A stretch of DNA of 37,342 nt, taken from assembly GCA_902779035.1 (NCBI GenBank), contig CACZAH010000018.1, positions 1 through 37,342 of the forward strand, given 5' to 3'. The notes beneath the pieces were generated by a model. The model was given only the letters and a program-made list of their open reading frames with translations, was not told where the DNA came from and made no database searches. The DNA comes from an uncultured Erysipelotrichaceae bacterium (GTDB lineage Bacteria > Bacillota_I > Bacilli_A > RF39 > UBA660). Of this stretch, positions 8,263-16,572 are shown piece after piece. A program made the translations under genes and the position numbers. Positions within the stretch are counted from its first letter, which is position 1. Each line of letters starts with the position of its first letter.

Positions 8263-8811
8263 CTATTTTTTTATTATTAAACACTCTCTATGTTCTACTG
8301 GACCTAGTGAATAATCAGATAAAGTCATACTATTAAATCTTTTAATATTTACTTTTCTGTTAAAGTTAAATGGATTATCATATACTAATTCAACCATTCT
8401 ATAATCATCAAAATAAGTTTCATCTAAGTAATAAGGATCAAATAAATATATATAATTAGCATCAATACTAGTAGCAAGACAATAATGACTTTTACCAAAT
8501 AAAGTTACATGAATTATCATAATAGTATTGTCATCTTTCATGAATTCTTTAATTGTTTTGATATTAACCTCTTCTTTATCAAGTCTATGTAATTCTAAAT
8601 TATACTTTTTCTTATCTAATATCTTTTTAGCAAAATCACATATTGTTTCTTGACTTACAAGTATATTATTTTCACTTATTGTATGTTTATAAACACTTTT
8701 AATTAAACTATTATCTACACTTTCTCTATCAAATAGATAACTAATGGTATTTAAAAGTGTAGTTTTTCCACTATCAGTCTCAGTCATTTGAAATCTTAAT
8801 GGAACCTTCAT
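8263..8811 (-). CDS. Peptidase C39-like (papain-fold) protein with Cys replaced by Ser
   Basis: The start FQMTETDSGKTTLLNTISYL has the layout of C39-like peptidases (Q-x(4)-D-C-G-x-T-x-L-x-N-x-x-x-Y-L). The oxyanion Gln is residue 8, but position 14 is Ser (codon AGT) where the nucleophilic Cys is expected. The later triad members are present: His109 in KSHYCLATSID, and Asp125 in YIYLFDPYY. Changing TGT to AGT is one base. The fold therefore looks intact, but thiol catalysis should be lost unless Ser substitutes. It has no signal peptide and is cytosolic. AAGGAGAGG supports the start. It may act as a binding protein or be a decayed enzyme. Confidence 0.6.
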   Translation of the reverse strand: MKVPLRFQMTETDSGKTTLLNTISYLFDRESVDNSLIKSVYKHTISENNILVSQETICDFAKKILDKKKYNLELHRLDKEEVNIKTIKEFMKDDNTIMIIHVTLFGKSHYCLATSIDANYIYLFDPYYLDETYFDDYRMVELVYDNPFNFNRKVNIKRFNSMTLSDYSLGPVEHRECLIIKK

Positions 8812-8922
8812 AAAACCTCTCCTTTGTAGTTGTTAAAACTAACGTTTTATATTATAGTTTATTATTATCAATAAGGCAATATTTAAAGAAAACAAATTTT
8901 CAAAACCAATCAATTCAAATAA

Positions 8923-9330
8923 TTAGAAATTATTATACTCATTAACCTCATCTATCCAATCATTCATACGGTTTTTAATAGTATCGCATAAATACTTATA
9001 ATCTTCTTTTGATACGTAATTAAGTTCATTCATACACTTATAAAACTTTTTTATACTAGATGCAGTTGATTTAATAGAAGATGCTGTAGACCACATACAC
9101 TTTCTAATAAACCAATCACCAAAAAACTCCCCAATTTCACGACATCCATCTTCCATCTTAGATACATCATAATAATTTAGATAATCATTAATATAAAGTT
9201 CAACATTACTTAGATGATTTCTAATCGTTTTATCACTTAACTTATTTAAAACTAGATATTCTTTAAATTCTGCTAAAAACTTTTTATTCCTCTCAACATT
9301 CTTTTTTTGGTTCATTTCATAATCGTCCAT
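8923..9330 (-). CDS. Stand-alone core-binding-domain protein related to tyrosine recombinases
   Basis: Residues of the type KEYLVLNKLSDKTIRNHLSN, then a YINDYLNYY segment, then WFIRKCMWSTASSIKST and KKFYKCM, form the four-helix SAM-like N-terminal DNA-binding domain of phage integrases. The catalytic R-H-R-Y domain is entirely missing, yet the frame is intact at 135 aa. I know similar free-standing proteins from Firmicutes, often beside small hypotheticals, so this is probably their normal length and not a truncation. AGGAGATG supports ATG 9330; the in-frame ATG at 9339 lies inside that ribosome site. The role is unknown, possibly DNA binding. Confidence 0.6.
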   Translation of the reverse strand: MDDYEMNQKKNVERNKKFLAEFKEYLVLNKLSDKTIRNHLSNVELYINDYLNYYDVSKMEDGCREIGEFFGDWFIRKCMWSTASSIKSTASSIKKFYKCMNELNYVSKEDYKYLCDTIKNRMNDWIDEVNEYNNF

Positions 9331-9342
9331 AATTAACATCTC

Positions 9343-9867
9343 CTATACTAAATAATCTTCTTCTAAAGCATATGGATATTTTCCTATTTCCATTATATTT
9401 ATAACCATTTCTTCAAGCATCTTAAAATATCCGCCTACGCCATATCTTTCGCGCCAAAAATCAATTGAATCATATATTCTTAACATACACTTTATTGGTA
9501 GTATAAATAAATCTTTATTAGATTTACACATACTTTTATTAATATAAATATCTTTATTTAAATAAGGATTAAATAACATTTGAAGCTTTTTAGCATACTT
9601 AATAGCTTTATCATCAACTATATCGATATAATCATACTCTTTATCATCTACAATACTTTTTAAATCATATATTGATATAATAAGAGCAAGTTGTAATTCC
9701 CTATCAGTTATTTGAATTTCTTCATATACATCATATATCTTATGTTCCATATAACCCAATTGCGGATAATATAAATCTTCATCTCCTCTATTTATATATC
9801 CATATTCTTTTCTTGCACGCGCTATAACGCGCTTTAAATCATATTCTTTTAACTTTACTGTTTCCAT
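9343..9867 (-). CDS. Hypothetical protein, 174 aa
   Basis: I do not recognise it. It is predicted soluble and largely helical, with an acidic middle (SIVDDKEYDYIDIVDDKAIK). AGAGGTAG precedes the ATG, and this site overlaps the out-of-frame tail of the DUF1848 remnant upstream. The stop is followed within 15 bases by the start of the recombinase-like gene, so the two look co-transcribed. Confidence 0.6.
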   Translation of the reverse strand: METVKLKEYDLKRVIARARKEYGYINRGDEDLYYPQLGYMEHKIYDVYEEIQITDRELQLALIISIYDLKSIVDDKEYDYIDIVDDKAIKYAKKLQMLFNPYLNKDIYINKSMCKSNKDLFILPIKCMLRIYDSIDFWRERYGVGGYFKMLEEMVINIMEIGKYPYALEEDYLV

Positions 9868-9872
9868 AATTA

Positions 9873-10606
9873 CTACCTCTTTCTTTTCTTTATTATATCA
9901 TCTTTTTCTAAATTTCCAACAAGCAGTGATGAATTATCATCATGTTTAGCTTGTAAGCCAGTTCTTTAGATAAACAGTCTCCCTTAATAAAACCATAATT
10001 AGTTAAGTCATTTTCTTCAAAACACGTTTGAACAGTCATATTATGCTTTCTCGCACTCTTACTAAAAGACCTTCCTATTTCTTCATAATCATTATCACTA
10101 AACTCTTTAAATTTGAGCACATTATAATTTCTTTTTACATTTTTATAAACATCAATAAAAGATACAATTATTTTACTAACATATCCATCTAATAACCTAC
10201 ATAAATGAGCAAATGCTTTTTTATGATACTCTAGAGTATATTTATCACTTATAAATATTGGGTCATACCTAACAACTATATTATAAGCACCTATAATACT
10301 AGATATTTTCTTAATTGCTTCTATTATTAATCCTTTAGGCGGTACATTAGGCTCTATATCTTTTTTATAAGGCGTTAGTGTAACATGAAATAATATTGGT
10401 TTATTAATATCTTTTAGATAATCTATAATAGGTATCGGATTTTTAGTACAAAACATTATTAAATCAACATCATCAAAATTAATTCTACTAACTAATTTAG
10501 GATAAAAAGGATTTCTAACATCAACATATCCTTCTTTATACCTATTCATAAACCACTTTGTATAAAATGCAACTATATCAGTCCTACCACTAACATTTAA
10601 AATCAT
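9873..10606 (-). pseudogene. DUF1848 protein, Cys cluster deleted and frame broken
   Basis: The N-terminus MILNVSGRTDIVAFYTKWFM with VRNPFYPKLVSRI and DLIMFCTKNPIP is diagnostic of DUF1848 (family form: S-R-R-T-D-I-P-A-F-Y, then W-T-K-N-P). The open frame stops at 9908 after GDCLSKELAYKL plus unrelated residues. A neighbouring frame then reads AKHDDNSSLLVGNLEKDD and ends at 9873, matching the family's extreme C-terminus (H-D-P-N-S-P-L-L-I-G). The segment that should lie between, with the C-G-C and G-C-x-Y-C-Y-A-N cysteines, is missing. An internal deletion not divisible by three explains this. The product may still fold, but would lack its presumed metal site. Confidence 0.75.
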
Positions 10607-10631
10607 AATATCACCAACTTAATTATATAAA

Positions 10632-10664
10632 TAAAAACCTCAATAATCATTTGATTATCAAGGT
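10632..10664 (-). terminator. Terminator of tRNA-Ser
   Basis: On the minus strand, ACCTTGATAATCA pairs with TGATTATTGAGGT across two bases, followed by TTTTTATTT. It begins about 12 bases after the CCA end of the tRNA. Confidence 0.75.
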
Positions 10665-10675
10665 AATATTCACTA

Positions 10676-10766
10676 TGGCGGAGCAGGAGAGATTTGAACT
10701 CTCGCACCAGTTGCCCGGTCTACACCCTTAGCAGGGGCGCCTCTTCAGCCTCTTGAGTACTACTCC
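10676..10766 (-). tRNA. tRNA-Ser(GCU)
   Basis: The acceptor arms GGAGTAG and CTGCTCC pair, followed by G and an encoded CCA. The T arm is GAGAG-TTCAAAT-CTCTC. The anticodon loop CTGCTAA gives anticodon GCU, reading AGC and AGU. The long variable arm is of the serine type. A TATAAT at 10784-10789 with TTGTTT 17 bases farther upstream is a likely promoter. Confidence 0.96.
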
Positions 10767-10906
10767 ATCGCGTTACATATAGAATTATAGCATATATCGA
10801 ATTCAAAAACAATAATTTTTTTAAATTTTTCTTAAGTTCATAATGAACGCTTATTATTAGTTATAAATATTATTGTAAACACAAGCAACAACTTACAAAT
10901 GCATAG

Positions 10907-11299
10907 TTAGGAATAATTATATGTAATCTTCTCTTTTAACCAGAAATATTCTTTTGTTTCAAAATTACATACAAATATATCTTTATGATATATATAGAAT
11001 ATACATAATAGTTCTCTTAAATGTTTATTAGTTTTAATACATGCATAACTTTTAGTAATCTTAAGTGTAGTATCATCACCTATTTTGTATATATTATTAT
11101 TACACTTCATATCATACTTCTTCTCTAAATAATTCTTAATTATTGAATCATTAAAGAAGTAGCAAACATTATGATATATACCAAATCCATAGTTATAGTT
11201 TTCTCTTTTCATATATTTTAAGTTTTCTAACATTGAATATAAGTACTTATCATTTTTCTTATAAAATTCTTTCTTTATTACAAATAAATAGTATTTCAT
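10907..11299 (-). CDS. SirA-like (YneE) DnaA-binding replication inhibitor, putative
   Basis: This is a 130-aa basic protein starting MKYYLFVIKKEFYKKNDKYL, which resembles the (Y/K)-Y-Y-(I/L)-(Y/F)-x-I-x-x-E-(F/V) opening of SirA. The main support is place: it directly follows tkt in the same direction, with lexA on the other side, and in Bacillus subtilis the order is lexA, yneAB, ynzC, tkt, sirA. SirA binds domain I of DnaA to stop new rounds of replication in sporulating cells. AGGTGGTG precedes the ATG. Similarity in the second half is not obvious to me, so it stays putative. Confidence 0.45.
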   Translation of the reverse strand: MKYYLFVIKKEFYKKNDKYLYSMLENLKYMKRENYNYGFGIYHNVCYFFNDSIIKNYLEKKYDMKCNNNIYKIGDDTTLKITKSYACIKTNKHLRELLCIFYIYHKDIFVCNFETKEYFWLKEKITYNYS

Positions 11300-11353
11300 A
11301 TTATCACCACCTTGATTATATGAAATACTATTGTCGAATTATGTTTCTTTTTC

Positions 11354-13306
11354 TTATTTTTTTATTAAGTTATATACTTTTTTGTAAATAGAAGCAATAT
11401 CAAAGTTTGCATATTCTAATACATCTTCACTAGAAGCACTAGTACCAAAAGACTCAATATTAATAATATTATTATAATCAGTTATTTTAGTATAGTGTAA
11501 TGCAGTAGATGCTTCTATTACAATTATCTTTTTATCTTTTAGTATGCTTTCTTTATATTCTTTAGTTTGTTTTAAGAATATATCTAGGCTAGGCATACTT
11601 ACTACTCTAACATTAATATTACTTTTTTCTAAAGCATAAGATATTTTTAGTGCAGTTATTAAGTCTGTTCCTGATGCAACTAAGGTTGCAATATAATTAT
11701 CAACTTCTCTTACTACATATCCACCTTTTTGTGTATTAGTTGCACTAGTACTATTAATACTATTTGTATTTCCCCTAGATATAATAAGTGCGGAAGGATT
11801 ATTATGTGATAGTATTGATTGATAAGAGCCTATTGTTTCTTTTAAATCTACCGGACGATATACGCACAAATTAGGTATATCTCTTAGTGCAGTTAATTGT
11901 TCAACTGGTTCGTGAGTTGGTCCATCTTTACCTATAGCTATTGAGTCATGAGTAAATATATATGTAACTGGTAGATTCATAAGTGCGGACATTCTAATAC
12001 CTGGCTTTAAATAGTCAGAAAATGCTAAAAAAGTTGATATAAATGGTCTAAAATTTAATAAAGCTAATCCATTTGATATTGCAGATGATGCTTGTTCTCT
12101 AACACCATAATGTATATTTTTTCCTTTATAATTTTTATAGACTATATCACTACTATCATCTATATATGTTTTAGTAGAACTACTAACGTCAGCGCTACCA
12201 CCAATAAATGATGGTATATTTTTAGATATCATATTCATTACATATTTATTAATATTTCTTAATGATTTAGTATTAGTATTTTTCCAATTAATATTACTAA
12301 TGCCATAGGTTTCATCTTCAAAGAAGAACTTTATATCTTTATATTTAGTATCTAGATTAGATTTAATTTCTACATTATATAAATTAACAAAATTATTATA
12401 TTTATCTCCTACTCTATTTGCAATAAAACTAATTAAATCTTGTTTTTTATCTTCATCTACATAAAATGGTTCATTAGGTATAGATAATTTCTTCTTTAAC
12501 TGAAATAAATCTTCTTTAGTTAGCGGTGTACCATGTACTTCTTTAGTATCTTGAAGTTTTGAACCATAACCTAAATGTGTTTTAATCTCAATAAAAGCTG
12601 GTTTCTTACTTCTCTTGGCTTTAGTTATTTCTAAATTAAGTTGTTTAATACTATTACCATCACTTACTTTAAAAGTATCAAAACCTAATGCTTCAAATCT
12701 ATCTTTAACTGCTTCTTTAAATGTATTATCGGTAGTCCCATCAAGACTCATATTATTAGAATCATAAAGAATTATTAAATTATTTAATTTTAGAGTACCA
12801 GCTAAAGAACAAGCTTCATAGCTAATACCTTCCATTAAATCTCCATCGCTAACTAAAACATAAGTATTAAAATCAATTATTGATTTCTTATTATTCAATT
12901 TAGCTCTTTCTTTTAATATCTTCTCACCAAGGGCGATGCCTACCGCAGTAGCTATTCCTTCTCCAAGTGGTCCTGTTGTACATTCTACACCAGGAGTAAC
13001 ATTATATTCAGGGTGTCCAGGAGTCTTAGAATTTATACTTCTAAACTTTTTTAAATCGTCAAGTGTTAAATCATACCCACACATAAATAGTGTAGCATAA
13101 AGCAAAGCAGAACCATGGCCAGATGACATTATAAATCGATCCCTATTATACCAATTAGGATTAATGGGGTTAATATTTAAATGATACTTATATAGTGTAT
13201 ATATAATTGGTGATGCAGATAGTACAATACCTGGGTGTCCACTATTTGCCTCGTTTATCATATCTAACGCAAGTGTTTTAATATTAGCTAGTGTTTCTCT
13301 ATCCAT
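11354..13306 (-). CDS. tkt: Transketolase
   Basis: This is the ThDP-dependent enzyme that moves two-carbon units between sugar phosphates in the non-oxidative pentose phosphate pathway. N-terminal landmarks are DMINEANSGHPGIVLSASPI, SSGHGSALLYATLF and the ThDP motif GDGDLMEG-like VSDGDLMEGISYEACSLA. The pyrimidine domain shows HYGVREQASSAISNGLAL with its catalytic Glu, and THDSIAIGKDGPTHEPVEQL. The length of 650 aa is normal. AGGATT precedes the ATG. It is divergent from lexA and upstream of the sirA-like gene, as in Bacillus. Confidence 0.97.
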   Translation of the reverse strand: MDRETLANIKTLALDMINEANSGHPGIVLSASPIIYTLYKYHLNINPINPNWYNRDRFIMSSGHGSALLYATLFMCGYDLTLDDLKKFRSINSKTPGHPEYNVTPGVECTTGPLGEGIATAVGIALGEKILKERAKLNNKKSIIDFNTYVLVSDGDLMEGISYEACSLAGTLKLNNLIILYDSNNMSLDGTTDNTFKEAVKDRFEALGFDTFKVSDGNSIKQLNLEITKAKRSKKPAFIEIKTHLGYGSKLQDTKEVHGTPLTKEDLFQLKKKLSIPNEPFYVDEDKKQDLISFIANRVGDKYNNFVNLYNVEIKSNLDTKYKDIKFFFEDETYGISNINWKNTNTKSLRNINKYVMNMISKNIPSFIGGSADVSSSTKTYIDDSSDIVYKNYKGKNIHYGVREQASSAISNGLALLNFRPFISTFLAFSDYLKPGIRMSALMNLPVTYIFTHDSIAIGKDGPTHEPVEQLTALRDIPNLCVYRPVDLKETIGSYQSILSHNNPSALIISRGNTNSINSTSATNTQKGGYVVREVDNYIATLVASGTDLITALKISYALEKSNINVRVVSMPSLDIFLKQTKEYKESILKDKKIIVIEASTALHYTKITDYNNIINIESFGTSASSEDVLEYANFDIASIYKKVYNLIKK

Positions 13307-13372
13307 AATAAATCCTTTCTATTCATACTAAAATTAATTATATCACCTTTTTCTAAAATAATAAATATATTT

Positions 13373-13411
13373 GAACAAACGTTTGACAATAGTATATTTG
13401 TTTGTTATAAT
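13373..13411 (+). promoter_or_regulatory. lexA promoter with SOS box overlapping the -35
   Basis: TTGACA (13383-13388), 17 bases, TATAAT (13406-13411). The LexA-type palindrome core CAAACGTTTG (13376-13385), within GAACAAACGTTTG, overlaps the -35 box and fits the Firmicutes SOS consensus CGAACnnnnGTTCG with a relaxed right half. LexA should therefore repress its own gene. Confidence 0.85.
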
Positions 13412-13430
13412 GTTGACGGTTGGTGATGTT

Positions 13431-14048
13431 ATGGAAAGTTTAACTGAAAGGCAAAAAGATGTATTAGATGTAATAAAGAAATATATTGCAACTAATGGTT
13501 ATCCTCCTACTGTACGAGAAATAGGAGATATTTTAGGACTTACTAGTCCTGCTACTACACAAGCCCACTTTGATAACCTTGTTAAAAAGGGGTATATTAG
13601 GAAAAAAAACAATTTAAATAGAACTATTGAATTACTTGTTGAAAATGAATATTTAAATAAGAATGATGATATAGCTACTATTCCTCTTCTTGGCAAAGTA
13701 ACTGCAGGGAATCCTATTGAAGCAATAGAAAATCCTAATAATTTCTTTACTATTACTACAAGTTTTATTCCAAAAAGGAAAGAATTATTTGCACTTACAG
13801 TTGATGGTGAAAGTATGATTAATGCTGGAATATATGATAACGATATTGTTATTATCGAAAAATCTAATCATGCTAATAATGGTGATATTGTTGTTGCAAT
13901 GAATGATGATAATGAGGTTACATTAAAAAGATTTTATAAAGAAAAAGATCATTTTAGACTTCAACCTGAAAATGATACTATGGATCCTATTATCTTAAAT
14001 AATGTAACTATATTGGGTAAATTAGTTGGTTTATTTAGGAAATTTTAA
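13431..14048 (+). CDS. lexA: LexA repressor
   Basis: This is the SOS master repressor and self-cleaving S24 peptidase. The N-terminal winged helix is LTERQKDVLDVIKKYIATNG with PPTVREIGDILGLTSPATTQ. A linker carries the cleavage site Ala-Gly in VTAGNP. The catalytic Ser lies in VDGESMINAG and the Lys in EVTLKRFYKE. The true start is ATG 13431: the earlier in-frame ATG at 13371 lies upstream of the promoter itself. This gives 205 aa, the usual length. RecA filaments would trigger its cleavage on DNA damage. It is followed at once by a strong terminator. Confidence 0.95.
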   Translation: MESLTERQKDVLDVIKKYIATNGYPPTVREIGDILGLTSPATTQAHFDNLVKKGYIRKKNNLNRTIELLVENEYLNKNDDIATIPLLGKVTAGNPIEAIENPNNFFTITTSFIPKRKELFALTVDGESMINAGIYDNDIVIIEKSNHANNGDIVVAMNDDNEVTLKRFYKEKDHFRLQPENDTMDPIILNNVTILGKLVGLFRKF

Positions 14049-14071
14049 AAAGGCTTATGCAGCCTTTTTTT
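14047..14071. terminator. Bidirectional terminator between lexA and a nucleotidyltransferase gene
   Basis: AAAAAGGCT, loop TATGC, AGCCTTTTTTT. It lies directly at the lexA stop codon, and the other strand serves the convergent gene ending at 14070. Confidence 0.85.
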
Positions 14072-14951
14072 AGTATAAGTTATTAGGATATACTCCCTTT
14101 TTTCTTAAATCATTAAGATAATCTTTTAATTTTTGTAAATCATCTTTGTAAGTTATTCCCATCCATTTTTCCGCTGTTGGAACAACTTTAATTTTTATTT
14201 TATTATCATTAATCATGTCTGTTAAAATATTTGGAAGTAACAATTCACACGTATCTAGATTATCTTTATTATCTTGAAAGAATTTGTCTAAATTATCTTC
14301 TATATAAGTTATAACTGAGTAATCAAGTCCATACATTAACATTGATACTTCTTGATTTTCATCTAATTCTATCTTAGAATCATCTACTAATGATTCACCA
14401 ATAATTTTATTATCAATTCTCTCTATCTTATAATCATCATTTTTAGTTAAATATCCATCTTTAGTAAAGCATACCCCTCTTTTTACAGAACCATTTTCAC
14501 TCATTGTGTTTTTTAGTAAATAACCGATTGCAACAGAGTCACCCTTTTTCATACAATCGTATAGTTCTTTAAATGCACCAAATCCATAAAAATCATCTGA
14601 AGAAATAATAGCAAAAGGTCCATCTATATAATCTTTCGCACATAATAATGCATGAGCAGTTCCAAATGGTTTTACTCGACTATCTGGAATACTTACATAC
14701 TTGTCTAAATTATCATTTTTTTGAAATGCATACTCTACTTTACATAGTTTACTAACTCTACTTCCAACTGTATTTTTAAATATTTCATAGTTTTCTTCTT
14801 TAATTACAAATACAATTTTATCAAATCCAGCCTTAGCTGCATCATATGCCGAATAATCAATGATAAAGTTTCCATAATCATCTACCGGCTCTATTTGTTT
14901 TAATTCCCCAAATCTACTGCCCATACCCGCAGCAAGTATAACAAGTGTCAT
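14070..14951 (-). CDS. NDP-sugar-type nucleotidyltransferase
   Basis: This has a Rossmann-like NTP_transferase domain. The signature MTLVILAAGMGSRFGELKQI contains the G-x-G-x-R-F-x(3)-K nucleotide-binding loop. FAIISSDDFYG carries the metal-binding Asp pair, and KPFGTAHALLCAKDYI matches the sugar-binding G-T-A-H/Q-A region. It would activate a sugar-1-phosphate or similar substrate with an NTP; the substrate cannot be read from sequence. In related bacteria similar proteins sit beside aminoglycoside-like or choline kinases, but none is here. The start has AGGAGGAATA upstream. The gene overlaps truB by 4 bases, so the two are probably translationally coupled. Confidence 0.75.
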   Translation of the reverse strand: MTLVILAAGMGSRFGELKQIEPVDDYGNFIIDYSAYDAAKAGFDKIVFVIKEENYEIFKNTVGSRVSKLCKVEYAFQKNDNLDKYVSIPDSRVKPFGTAHALLCAKDYIDGPFAIISSDDFYGFGAFKELYDCMKKGDSVAIGYLLKNTMSENGSVKRGVCFTKDGYLTKNDDYKIERIDNKIIGESLVDDSKIELDENQEVSMLMYGLDYSVITYIEDNLDKFFQDNKDNLDTCELLLPNILTDMINDNKIKIKVVPTAEKWMGITYKDDLQKLKDYLNDLRKKGVYPNNLY

Positions 14952-15805
14952 ATTATTCCTCCTATCATTTTATCTATTTTCATATAATTGCCATCTTTCT
15001 TATATATCGCAATCTCCCTGTTATCTTTCATAAACAATATTTTATCATCACTATATACATTATTAATCTTCGCTCCATTAACTACTTTTTTTATTATTTC
15101 ATCTGTTAATTCTACACATCTAATACCTAGTACATCTTTAATAGGTATAATGTTATCAGTAGTTAGACTATCTAATTTAACTGCATCTTCAATATTAAAT
15201 TTACCTTGCTTAATCCTTCTTAGGTTAGTCATTATACCAACTGTATTAAGTTTTTTTGCAATATCTCTAATGAGACTTCTAATATAAGTACCTTTACTAA
15301 CATTAACTCTAAATGTAATCTTAGTGTGATTATCTTGATAAATAAATTTATCTATTAACTTAATATCATAGATATTAACCTCTCTACTAGGTAGTTTAAC
15401 TTCTATATTTTCTCTTGCGTATTCATATAATTTCTTACCATTTATTTTAACTGCTGAATATGCAGGAACTTCTTGATTATACGTTCCTTTAAAACTATTT
15501 AATACATTTACAATATCATACTCACTAATAATTGCGTCCTCTGTAGATAATACATTGCCTTCACTATCTAGAGTATCAGTACTAACTCCAAATACACATT
15601 CTGCAACATACTCTTTATCACTTGATGTAAGCAAATCAACTAACTTAGTTGCTTTATTAACAGCTACTACAAGAACACCAGTTGCGAGTGGATCAAGCGT
15701 TCCAGTATGTCCTACTTTCTTGGTATTAAACTTCTTTGATACAATATTAACAACATCACGACTAGTTAGTCCTTTTGGTTTATCTATAATTACTATCCCA
15801 TTCAT
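14948..15805 (-). CDS. truB: tRNA pseudouridine(55) synthase TruB
   Basis: This makes pseudouridine 55 in the T loop of tRNAs. The opening GIVIIDKPKGLTSRDVVNIV and VGHTGTLDPLATGVLVV, with the catalytic Asp in TLDPLA, are diagnostic. YSAVKINGKKLYEYAR and KGTYIRSLIRDIA follow. I prefer the start at ATG 15805 (MNGIVIIDKPKG), which matches the family's usual beginning. An in-frame ATG at 15832 is possible, and neither has a clear ribosome site. The C-terminus is short. The usual partner ribF is not seen here. Confidence 0.94.
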   Translation of the reverse strand: MNGIVIIDKPKGLTSRDVVNIVSKKFNTKKVGHTGTLDPLATGVLVVAVNKATKLVDLLTSSDKEYVAECVFGVSTDTLDSEGNVLSTEDAIISEYDIVNVLNSFKGTYNQEVPAYSAVKINGKKLYEYARENIEVKLPSREVNIYDIKLIDKFIYQDNHTKITFRVNVSKGTYIRSLIRDIAKKLNTVGIMTNLRRIKQGKFNIEDAVKLDSLTTDNIIPIKDVLGIRCVELTDEIIKKVVNGAKINNVYSDDKILFMKDNREIAIYKKDGNYMKIDKMIGGII

Positions 15806-15849
15806 AACTACATTATAATTGATAACACCCATCTAGTCAATATTAGAAA

Positions 15850-16572
15850 TTACCATTTTTTGAATATTTTTTCCAAAAAAACATTTTCACTCTCCACATT
15901 ATTTTCAGTTATTATATAGTGTTTATAATCTCTTTTCATGTATTTAATATTATTTATATACTTATACTTCTTAAACTTAATACTATATAAATACCTATCT
16001 AATAAGAATTTAATAAACACATTATTTCTATTAGTTATTAGTTCTATTAAATTTATTAATAGTGGTATAAATGATATTAGAAACATTAATGATTTATTAA
16101 TTATACTCAAGCTTATTAGAATAATTATAGTTATAAAAGATATTTGAAGTGTTAAAAAATAACTAGTCTTAAAGTTAGTTATTTTATTTAGTATTATATT
16201 AATAACTTTAGCACCATCTAAAGGATATATAGGTAATATATTAAATATTAATATTATATTACTTGATATAACTAGATAATAATTATGTATAAAAGAAATA
16301 AAAATTAATTGAAATATAATACCTGATATAGAAATAATAAATTCTTCTATTAATGGTTTATTTAAACTATCTTCAAACTTTAAAAGTATTCCTAAAGGAA
16401 ATAATATAATACTTTTAATATGCCATTTAAATATTAATGATAAAGTAACATGGCCTAGTTCATGGATAAATAATATCAACATGAAATTTAGATAAAACTT
16501 AAAATAACCAACTAGAATAAATATTAAAGCAGTAATATATGTAAGTGGATGTATCTTAAAGATATTTTTCAT
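15850..16572 (-). CDS. SpoIVFB-like M50 site-2 membrane metalloprotease
   Basis: This is an integral membrane protein of about six segments. The zinc motif HELGH lies in LILFIHELGHVTLS at about residues 37-41. The second metal ligand is the Asp in NILPIYPLDGAKVINI (N-x-x-P-x-x-P-L-D-G). These features plus the short length (240 aa) and the missing PDZ domain fit SpoIVFB and not RseP, which is encoded separately at 33488. In endospore formers it cleaves pro-sigmaK. It overlaps the SpoIVFA-like gene by 17 bases, matching the spoIVFAB operon. Whether this organism sporulates cannot be told from the window. Confidence 0.75.
   Translation of the reverse strand: MKNIFKIHPLTYITALIFILVGYFKFYLNFMLILFIHELGHVTLSLIFKWHIKSIILFPLGILLKFEDSLNKPLIEEFIISISGIIFQLIFISFIHNYYLVISSNIILIFNILPIYPLDGAKVINIILNKITNFKTSYFLTLQISFITIIILISLSIINKSLMFLISFIPLLINLIELITNRNNVFIKFLLDRYLYSIKFKKYKYINNIKYMKRDYKHYIITENNVESENVFLEKIFKKW

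Noticed and set aside
9067-9100. Tandem STASSIK repeat in the core-binding-domain protein as a recent duplication
   Set aside because: The codons of the two copies differ and related proteins have a similar WST-x-x-x-IKSTA-x-SIKKFYK segment, so it is the normal family sequence.
15938-16147. Plus-strand frames opposite truB, the SpoIVFB-like gene, dnaD, pheT and rseP
   Set aside because: They are antisense shadows of strongly supported genes with no ribosome sites.
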